Shown here piece after piece: positions 1 to 4,449 of a DNA stretch of 5,908 bases. Numbering within the stretch: the first letter of the stretch is position 1; each line of letters begins with the position of its first letter. The DNA comes from an uncultured Polyangiaceae bacterium (GTDB lineage: Bacteria > Myxococcota_A > Polyangia > Polyangiales > Polyangiaceae): contig CALKVR010000538.1 in assembly GCA_938004815.1 (NCBI GenBank), positions 1 through 5,908 of the forward strand. Reading direction: 5' to 3'. The notes under the pieces are model-generated. The model ran no database searches, was not told the origin of the DNA, and saw nothing but the letters and a program-made list of their open reading frames with translations. The position numbers were made by a program, and so were the translations under genes.

Positions 1-1454
1 CGGATCCCGTGCTCGTCATCGATGACGAGCCCAGCCTCCGGACCATGCTCGAGATCGCCCTCAAGCGAACGGGCCACCATGTCGAGACGGCCTCCGGCGT
101 AAAGACTGCCGAGGCGGCGCTGGCGCGGGTCCCCCACCCGTTTCCTCTCGTGATCACCGATCTGGTGATGCCAGACGGCTCCGGGATGGACGTGCTCGCG
201 GCGGCGAAGAAGCGTTCGGCGGCGACGGAGGTCATCGTGATGACCGCCCACGGCGCGGTCGAGAACGCGATCGAAGCGATGCGGCAGGGCGCGTACGACT
301 TCATCGTCAAGCCGTTCTCGCCCGCGCACATGCTCGCCCAGGCCGAGAAGGCCCTCGAGAAGTACGCGCTGAACGCCGAAAACCAGCGGCTCCGGGCCCA
401 GATCGAGCGGCTCGAGCCGACCGACATCGAGTTCGGCGCCAGCCTCAAGATGCGGGAGCTGAAGCACGTCATCGACCGCATCGCCAGCACCAAGACCACC
501 GTCCTGATCACGGGCGAGAGCGGCACCGGCAAGGAACGGGTGGCCCGGTACCTCCACGACAAGAGCGACCGCGCCTCGGGCCCTTTTCGCGTCGTCAACT
601 GCGGGGCGCTGCCCGAGGCGCTGATGGAGAGCGAGCTGTTCGGGCACGTGAAGGGCGCGTTCACCGGCGCGCACAGCTCGACGGTGGGCCTCTTCCGCGA
701 GGCCGAGGGCGGGACCCTCCTCCTCGACGAGGTCGGCGAGCTGCCAGCTCCGCTGCAGGTGAAGCTCCTGCGCGTCCTGCAAGAGAAGCGCATCCGCCCG
801 GTGGGCTCGACGACCGAGGTGCCGATCGACGTTCGCGTGCTCGCGGCCACGAACCGCGACGTCGAGGCCGACGTCAAAGAAGGACGGTTCCGTCAGGATC
901 TGTACTACCGCCTGAACGTGATCCGCGTCGAGGTGCCCGCGCTGCGCGAGCGCGCCGAGGACATCGGTCGCCTCGCCGATCGCTTTCTCCGCCGCTTCGC
1001 GGCCGAGATGGGCAAAGACGTGCGGAGCATCGGCCCCGACGCGCTGCGTGCGCTCACGCGCTACGCCTTTCCTGGCAACGTCCGCGAGCTCGAGAACGTG
1101 ATGGAGCGCGCGGTCGCGCTGGCGACGAGCTCGGCGATCGCGGTCGGCGATCTGCCGCCCGAGCTGAGCGGGGTGAAAGGCCTACCTTCACCGCTCCTGG
1201 GCGATGCCATCCCCGAGGGCGGCGTCGACCTCGACGATGTGCTCGGCGAGCTCGAGCGCAGGCTCATCTTGCAAGCGCTCGAGCGCACCCACGGTGTGCG
1301 GAAATCAGCGGCGAAGTTGCTCGGCGTCACGTTTCGTTCGCTACGCTACCGGCTGGAGAAGCTCGCGATCGACGTCGGCGATGGGCCCGATGTGGGCGAC
1401 GGTAGTGATGATGGGGACGGACCAAATTCGTCACCGACGTCGGATCGCGAGTGA
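1..1454 (+). CDS. pilR: Sigma-54-dependent response regulator, PilR type (5' partial)
   Basis: An NtrC-family transcription activator that, when phosphorylated, drives open-complex formation by sigma-54 RNA polymerase. Residues are counted from the GTG at base 9. A receiver domain (1-115) has the acidic pair D5-D6, phospho-acceptor D51, T79 and K101. The AAA+ domain (about 140-390) has Walker A GESGTGKE (169-176), the sigma-54-contacting GAFTGA loop (216-221), Walker B GTLLLDE (235-241), the sensor I region ending at N282, and the FPGNVRE motif (354-360). A Fis-type helix-turn-helix lies at 419-454, and its TFRSLRYRLEKL segment closely resembles PilR proteins. The reading frame is open to the left edge (…DP before VLVIDDE), so the true start is probably upstream and the GTG at base 9 an internal Val codon. 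A 27-residue Asp/Gly-rich tail follows the DNA-binding domain. Pilin genes lie immediately downstream, which supports PilR; a PilS kinase gene would be expected just upstream, outside the window. The family is certain, the PilR assignment very likely. Confidence 0.9.
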   Translation, partial: DPVLVIDDEPSLRTMLEIALKRTGHHVETASGVKTAEAALARVPHPFPLVITDLVMPDGSGMDVLAAAKKRSAATEVIVMTAHGAVENAIEAMRQGAYDFIVKPFSPAHMLAQAEKALEKYALNAENQRLRAQIERLEPTDIEFGASLKMRELKHVIDRIASTKTTVLITGESGTGKERVARYLHDKSDRASGPFRVVNCGALPEALMESELFGHVKGAFTGAHSSTVGLFREAEGGTLLLDEVGELPAPLQVKLLRVLQEKRIRPVGSTTEVPIDVRVLAATNRDVEADVKEGRFRQDLYYRLNVIRVEVPALRERAEDIGRLADRFLRRFAAEMGKDVRSIGPDALRALTRYAFPGNVRELENVMERAVALATSSAIAVGDLPPELSGVKGLPSPLLGDAIPEGGVDLDDVLGELERRLILQALERTHGVRKSAAKLLGVTFRSLRYRLEKLAIDVGDGPDVGDGSDDGDGPNSSPTSDRE

Positions 1455-1515
1455 CGATTTTTGCCACCTGACCGCCGGTCCAAGAGACGATCTGGCAAGA
1501 ACCCGCCGAACAGAC

Positions 1516-1522
1516 GGAGGAG
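1516..1522 (+). promoter_or_regulatory. Ribosome binding site for pilin 1
   Basis: The purine run GGAGGAG lies just upstream of ATG 1527; its GGAGG core ends six bases before that codon. This is the only good Shine-Dalgarno sequence near the gene. It favours ATG 1527 over the upstream in-frame TTG at 1461 and over the internal ATG at 1557, which has no such sequence before it. Confidence 0.7.
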
Positions 1523-1526
1523 ACCG

Positions 1527-2147
1527 ATGGCACGACCCCTGCACAACGCAGCGTCGATGCGGACGAGACGCGGCTTCACGCTCGTAGAGCTGATGATCGT
1601 CGTGGCCATCGTCGGCATCCTGGCCGCGCTCGCCCTCTACGGGCTCAGGCGCTACCAGCAATACGCCTCGACCGGTGAAGCGACCGCCATGCTCCAGGGC
1701 ATGCGCGGCAAGCAAGAGAACTTTCGCGCCGAGAACCTCACCTACGCCGGCTGCAACGCGGGTGGGTTCAACCTCGGCGGCGCGGCGCTCGGAGACAACG
1801 ACCTCTACCCGCGCGGCCTCGGCGCGCTCGACGACCGAAAGCGTAGTTGGGACGAGGTCGCACCCGGCACGCCGCTCGGCCAATGCTTTCGGGCGGTCGG
1901 GGTGCGGTCCGACGGCCCGGTGCGGTTCGGCTACGGCATGACGGCCGGGAACGCCGGCCAGCCCATCGTCACCAACCCGAAATCTGGCGGCGCGACCTTT
2001 ACGCGACCCTACAACGCCATAACCCCCGCCGAGCCCTGGTACATCCTGATCGCCATCGGCGATCGCGACGACGACAACGCCGCGTTCGCGCGTCTCTCCG
2101 CGATCTCGCTGCAAAACGAGGTCTACATGGAGGACGAGACGGAATAA
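1527..2147 (+). CDS. Type IV prepilin (pilin 1, PilA-like)
   Basis: Pilin subunit of 206 residues, expected to be inserted in the inner membrane, cleaved and N-methylated by the prepilin peptidase (PilD), and polymerised into a type IV pilus or pilus-like fibre. The leader is 16 residues, basic, ending RTRRG. It is followed by FTLVE, so mature F1 and E5 are present, then a hydrophobic helix (mature 1-22). Starting at ATG 1557 instead would leave a six-residue leader, MRTRRG, the usual length for type IVa prepilins. ATG 1527 is chosen because of its Shine-Dalgarno sequence. Mature position 22, normally Pro, is Tyr. Cys76 and Cys120 could form the C-terminal disulfide loop. A late acidic loop, DRDDDN (179-184), matches DxDxD loops in the next two genes. 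The gene starts 72 bases after pilR ends. Whether this or pilin 2 is the major subunit cannot be read from the sequence, so no symbol is assigned. Confidence 0.88.
   Translation: MARPLHNAASMRTRRGFTLVELMIVVAIVGILAALALYGLRRYQQYASTGEATAMLQGMRGKQENFRAENLTYAGCNAGGFNLGGAALGDNDLYPRGLGALDDRKRSWDEVAPGTPLGQCFRAVGVRSDGPVRFGYGMTAGNAGQPIVTNPKSGGATFTRPYNAITPAEPWYILIAIGDRDDDNAAFARLSAISLQNEVYMEDETE
1528..1543 (+). promoter_or_regulatory. Candidate sigma-54 (-24/-12) promoter at pilin 1
   Basis: The sequence reads TGGCACG-ACCC-CTGCA, against the sigma-54 consensus TGGCACG-N4-TTGCA. It matches 11 of 12 specified bases and has the obligatory GG and GC with the correct ten-base spacing. A sigma-54 activator gene lies immediately upstream and a pilin gene immediately downstream, which is the known PilR-pilA regulatory pairing. 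The difficulty is position: the site begins inside the ATG at 1527, and transcription would start near base 1554, after the Shine-Dalgarno sequence. It would then yield an almost leaderless message beginning next to ATG 1557. Either the translation start is 1557, or the promoter serves a shorter product, or the match is accidental. Confidence 0.5.
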
Positions 2148-2179
2148 CGGCTCCGTCGCCTCAAACTTCGCACGCGCGG

Positions 2180-2194
2180 TGCCGCTATGCGGCA
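2180..2194 (+). other. Stem-loop after pilin 1
   Basis: A perfect six-base inverted repeat, TGCCGC-TAT-GCGGCA, lies 32 bases after the stop of pilin 1 in the 170-base gap before pilin 2. No T-run follows directly, so it is not a convincing intrinsic terminator. It could protect the 3' end of the pilin 1 message or damp read-through. Confidence 0.35.
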
Positions 2195-2305
2195 AGAGGC
2201 AGCACCGAATCAGCTTTTCTCGGGACCAACCATCCACCGATACCGTTCATCGGGTGCGCCTCGCGCGTCCGCTGGAGAGCTTTTGCCCGAATACCGGGTT
2301 CACAG

Positions 2306-2311
2306 AAGGAG
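2306..2311 (+). promoter_or_regulatory. Ribosome binding site for pilin 2
   Basis: AAGGAG followed by a six-base spacer to ATG 2318 is close to an ideal Shine-Dalgarno arrangement. It fixes this start, although the reading frame is open well upstream (back to about 1847). Confidence 0.75.
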
Positions 2312-2317
2312 AGAGTC

Positions 2318-2983
2318 ATGAGGGCGTTCAAACGATATTCACGCGGCGGCTTTACGCTCGTCGAGCTCATGATCGTCGTGGCGATCATCGGCGTCCTCGC
2401 CGCGCTCGCGATTTACGGCGTCCGCCGCTACCTGCAGAGCGCGAAGACGAGCGAGGCGAAGAACGGCATCGGCGCCATCATTCGCGGTGCGGTCGGCGCC
2501 TACGAGCGTGAAACGACGCTCAACCAGCTCCAGACGTCAGGCGGGACGAGCAGCGCGTTCTCCCACGACGTCTGCTCGAGCGCGCGCAACGTCCCCGCCG
2601 CGACGCCTGTCGGCACCAAGTACACGCCGAACTCGACGCCGAACTGCGACTTCGAGACGGGCACCGGCATGGGCGGCTGGAAGTGCCTGAAGTTCACGAT
2701 CACGAACCCGATCTACTACCGGTATGGCTACCAGGGGACGCGGATCGGCACGACGCCCGACGACAACCCGGACTCGGGCGTGGCCTACGCGGCCGCGCCG
2801 GGTAACCCCCTGACCGATGCCACGTTCGTGGCTGCCACCCAGGGCAGCTTCATCGCGTGGGCGCAGGGCAACCTGGACGGCGACACCATCGAGAGCAACT
2901 TCACCAAGAACGGTGGCGTCAACCTCGGCACCCGCACCGTCGTCACGTCGACGCAGCTCTTCATCTCGCAAGAGTACGAATGA
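2318..2983 (+). CDS. Type IV prepilin (pilin 2, PilA-like)
   Basis: Second pilin subunit, 221 residues. The 11-residue basic leader MRAFKRYSRGG ends in Gly and is followed by FTLVE, giving a complete prepilin peptidase site with mature F1 and E5. The hydrophobic helix covers mature residues 1-22 (precursor 12-33) and has Tyr rather than Pro at mature 22. It is followed by the alpha-1 segment SAKTSEAKNG and YERE. There are three cysteines (86, 110, 123), one of which would be left unpaired by a single disulfide. The WKCLKFTITNP stretch (121-131) aligns with WRALGFRMDRP in pilin 3 and more loosely with CFRAVGVRSDGP in pilin 1. The acidic loop NLDGDT lies at 185-190, and the protein ends ISQEYE, nearly the same as pilin 3 (ISREYE). 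The N-terminal coding DNA is also very similar to that of pilin 1, so the two probably arose by duplication, with strong divergence of the globular part. It may be the major pilin or a second one. Confidence 0.88.
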   Translation: MRAFKRYSRGGFTLVELMIVVAIIGVLAALAIYGVRRYLQSAKTSEAKNGIGAIIRGAVGAYERETTLNQLQTSGGTSSAFSHDVCSSARNVPAATPVGTKYTPNSTPNCDFETGTGMGGWKCLKFTITNPIYYRYGYQGTRIGTTPDDNPDSGVAYAAAPGNPLTDATFVAATQGSFIAWAQGNLDGDTIESNFTKNGGVNLGTRTVVTSTQLFISQEYE

Positions 2984-2991
2984 GCGACTAT

Positions 2992-3012
2992 GCTCCGCCC
3001 TCATGGCGGAGC
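2992..3012 (+). other. Stem-loop spanning the pilin 3 start codon
   Basis: A perfect eight-base GC-rich inverted repeat, GCTCCGCC and GGCGGAGC, encloses a five-base loop, CTCAT. It begins eight bases after the stop of pilin 2. The A and T of the pilin 3 ATG (3003) lie in the loop and its G opens the 3' arm. No T-run follows. It may limit read-through from pilin 2, protect the pilin 2 message, or block initiation on pilin 3. Confidence 0.5.
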
Positions 3013-3497
3013 TGACGCTCTTGCGTGTGTCGGCAATGATCGGAATCGGCGGCAGCCTCCTGGCTGTCGCCGTTCCCGCTTTTGTCCGCGCGCTCTCCGC
3101 CTCGAAGCTCACCGAGGCCATCGACGGCCTGGCCACCATCAGCGAGAACGCCGTTTCCAAGGCCGAGGGCCACCGGCACGAGGAGTCGTTTCCTCCGAGC
3201 GTCGGCCTCACGCCCGAAAAGGTCGCGCGCGGTGAAGAGGTGAAGGGCCCCGAGGGCACGTGGGATCACCTGACCTGGCGCGCCCTCGGCTTTCGGATGG
3301 ATCGCCCCCACGCCTACTCGTTCCAGTTCGACTCGGGCATCGACACGGTGACGCGCACCGCGCGGTTTTCGGTCACGGCCCAGGGTGATCTCGACGGCGA
3401 CGGCCAGCTCTCGTCGTTCCAGGTACAGGGCGAGCGCGAGCTCGACAAGCCTGCGCGCGTCTTGCCTGGCATGCTCATCTCGCGCGAGTACGAGTGA
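3003..3497 (+). CDS. Pilin-like protein with degenerate prepilin site (pilin 3)
   Basis: This 164-residue protein belongs to the pilin family, but its N-terminus breaks the prepilin rules. From L4 it aligns without a gap to mature residues 1-36 of pilin 2 (LTLLRV against FTLVEL; SASKLTEA against QSAKTSEA). The residue before the cleavage point is Glu3 instead of Gly, and mature position 5 is Arg (R8) instead of Glu. G14 and P22 of the family are kept (G17, P25). The C-terminal domain is typical of myxobacterial pilins: FPPSVG (63-68), WDHLTWRALGF (87-97), and DLDGDG (129-134), which resembles a calcium-binding loop. The end is ISREYE. It has no cysteine. Cleavage by the prepilin peptidase seems unlikely, so it may stay as a membrane-anchored, periplasmic pilin-like protein. 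ATG 3003 is the only start that keeps the full helix; it has no Shine-Dalgarno sequence and follows pilin 2 by 19 bases. A decaying gene is possible, but the frame is intact. Confidence 0.75.
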   Translation: MAELTLLRVSAMIGIGGSLLAVAVPAFVRALSASKLTEAIDGLATISENAVSKAEGHRHEESFPPSVGLTPEKVARGEEVKGPEGTWDHLTWRALGFRMDRPHAYSFQFDSGIDTVTRTARFSVTAQGDLDGDGQLSSFQVQGERELDKPARVLPGMLISREYE

Positions 3498-4441
3498 TGC
3501 GCGGCGACGGCGTCATCGTCGGGGTGTTCTTCGCCGGGCTCGCGCTCGTCGCAAGCACCCAGCTGCCGGTTCGCGAGATCAGCCTGAAGGTCAAGGAGAC
3601 GTCCGAGGCCTACCTCTTGCCGCCCCCCGACCACCTCGTCCTGATGAGCCTCGGCCACCGCCAGGCTCTCGCCGATCTCTTGTGGGCGAACGTCCTCGTC
3701 ACCCAAGGGATCCGCGTCGAGGAGCGCCGTGGCTTCGAGACGGTCGGGCAATATCTCGACGCGATCATCGAGCTCGACCCACAATTTCGCGAGCCGTATC
3801 TGCTTAGCGACACGCTTCTCACGTTCCAGGCGGTGGAAGTCCCGAAGTCCGAGGTCTACAAGGCGCGTGAGGTTCTCGAGCGCGCCGTCAAAGAGCGTCC
3901 TGACGATGCCATGCTGTGGCTCCAGCTCGGGCAGTTCGTCGCGTTCATCGCCGCCCCTTCCTACCTCAAGGACCCTGAGGAACAGCAGCGGTGGCGCGTG
4001 GACGGCGCGCGGTACCTCGCGCGCGCCGCCGAGCTGGGGGTCGCCGACCCCAACATCCAATGGCAAGCGCTCGGAGGGGCGGCGATCCTCAGCCACGCTG
4101 GCGAGCGTCAGGCTGCGATGGCTTTCATCCATCGAACACTCGCTACGACCGAGGATGAGGAGCTGCGCGCGCGGCTGCAGGGCAAGCTGGCGGAGCTCCA
4201 GACCGCCGAAGAACAGGCGGCGTACACGGCTCGGTTATCGGCTTTCCGCGAGGTGTGGCGGGCAGCCTACAGCGGACGGAGCGTCGACTTCGTCCTGGCT
4301 GCCGGGTTTCCGCAGGCCCCCCCGCTGTGCGCAGGCGGGCTCCACTCCGACCACGCGAGCGAGCCGGCGTGCGCGCCCGACTGGGCCGAGTGGGCGCGCC
4401 GCGTCGACGCCGCGAACGCACCCCACCACGCCGGGCGCTGA
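3497..4441 (+). CDS. Membrane-anchored TPR-like protein, unknown function
   Basis: A 314-residue protein, not assigned to a named family. One N-terminal hydrophobic segment (about 6-20) has no Cys, so it looks like a signal anchor or signal peptide and not a lipoprotein. Helical, repeat-like segments follow: HRQALADLLWANVLVTQG (54-71), a TPR-like unit with LDAIIELDPQFREPYLLSD (87-105), a second with YKAREVLERAVKERPDDAML (121-140), and a third around 170-215. Residues 220-255 are Glu/Ala/Leu-rich and could form a coiled coil. Two cysteines (278 and 292) lie near the C-terminus. ATG 3497 overlaps the stop of pilin 3 by one base (TGATG), which suggests translational coupling; an in-frame GTG three bases earlier is an alternative. 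The operon position suggests a pilus-related periplasmic role. PilF/Tgl, the TPR lipoprotein that assembles the PilQ secretin, was considered, but the lipobox is missing. Confidence 0.8.
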   Translation: MRGDGVIVGVFFAGLALVASTQLPVREISLKVKETSEAYLLPPPDHLVLMSLGHRQALADLLWANVLVTQGIRVEERRGFETVGQYLDAIIELDPQFREPYLLSDTLLTFQAVEVPKSEVYKAREVLERAVKERPDDAMLWLQLGQFVAFIAAPSYLKDPEEQQRWRVDGARYLARAAELGVADPNIQWQALGGAAILSHAGERQAAMAFIHRTLATTEDEELRARLQGKLAELQTAEEQAAYTARLSAFREVWRAAYSGRSVDFVLAAGFPQAPPLCAGGLHSDHASEPACAPDWAEWARRVDAANAPHHAGR

Positions 4442-4449
4442 GATCGCCC
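4433..4449 (+). terminator. Possible weak hairpin between convergent genes
   Basis: GGGCG (4433-4437) can pair with CGCCC (4445-4449) across a seven-base loop. It straddles the stop of the TPR-like gene and the eight-base gap before the opposing gene's stop. There is no T-run on either strand. A second small stem (4473-4487, core GCGG-TCA-CCGC, then TTT) lies inside the 3' end of the opposing gene and is an alternative stop for rightward transcription. Both are weak. Confidence 0.2.

Larger units (their letters stand above)
2148..2317 (+). other. Intergenic region between pilin 1 and pilin 2
   Basis: This 170-base gap is the longest non-coding stretch in the window. It holds the stem-loop at 2180-2194 and, near its end, a sigma-54-like pair, TGGAGAG...TTTTGC (2273-2286), whose GG-to-GC spacing is nine bases instead of ten. 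If functional, that pair would start transcription near base 2298, about 20 bases before the ATG, leaving room for the ribosome binding site. The off-by-one spacing makes this doubtful. No credible ORF of its own was seen. Confidence 0.4.

Noticed and set aside
1495..1510. TGGCAAGAACCCGCC as an alternative sigma-54 site before pilin 1
   Set aside because: GG and GC are separated by nine bases instead of ten, and the -12 box lacks the TTGC form.
1461..1526. TTG at 1461 as start of pilin 1
   Set aside because: It would add 22 highly basic residues, has no ribosome binding site, and lies before the strong GGAGG that serves ATG 1527.
1431..2237. 268-codon minus-strand ORF opposite pilin 1
   Set aside because: It is antisense to a clear prepilin gene, its product is Arg/Val/Gly-rich with no recognisable motif, and long open antisense frames are expected in GC-rich coding DNA.
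1847..2317. Upstream extension of the pilin 2 frame to base 1847
   Set aside because: The extension overlaps most of the 3' half of pilin 1 in another frame and encodes Arg-rich filler. The prepilin leader and ribosome binding site place the start at 2318.
2537..3259. 240-codon minus-strand ORF opposite pilins 2 and 3
   Set aside because: The Arg-rich product has no motif and spans two sense genes with family-level homology to each other.
3314..4132. 272-codon minus-strand ORF opposite pilin 3 and the TPR-like gene
   Set aside because: Its composition mirrors the sense genes, it crosses a gene boundary, and no domain is visible. The sense frames give recognisable proteins.
3497..4441. Naming the TPR-like gene tgl or pilF
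   Set aside because: Those are lipoproteins with an N-terminal lipobox cysteine. Here the N-terminal segment has no Cys, and the repeats are weaker and differently arranged.
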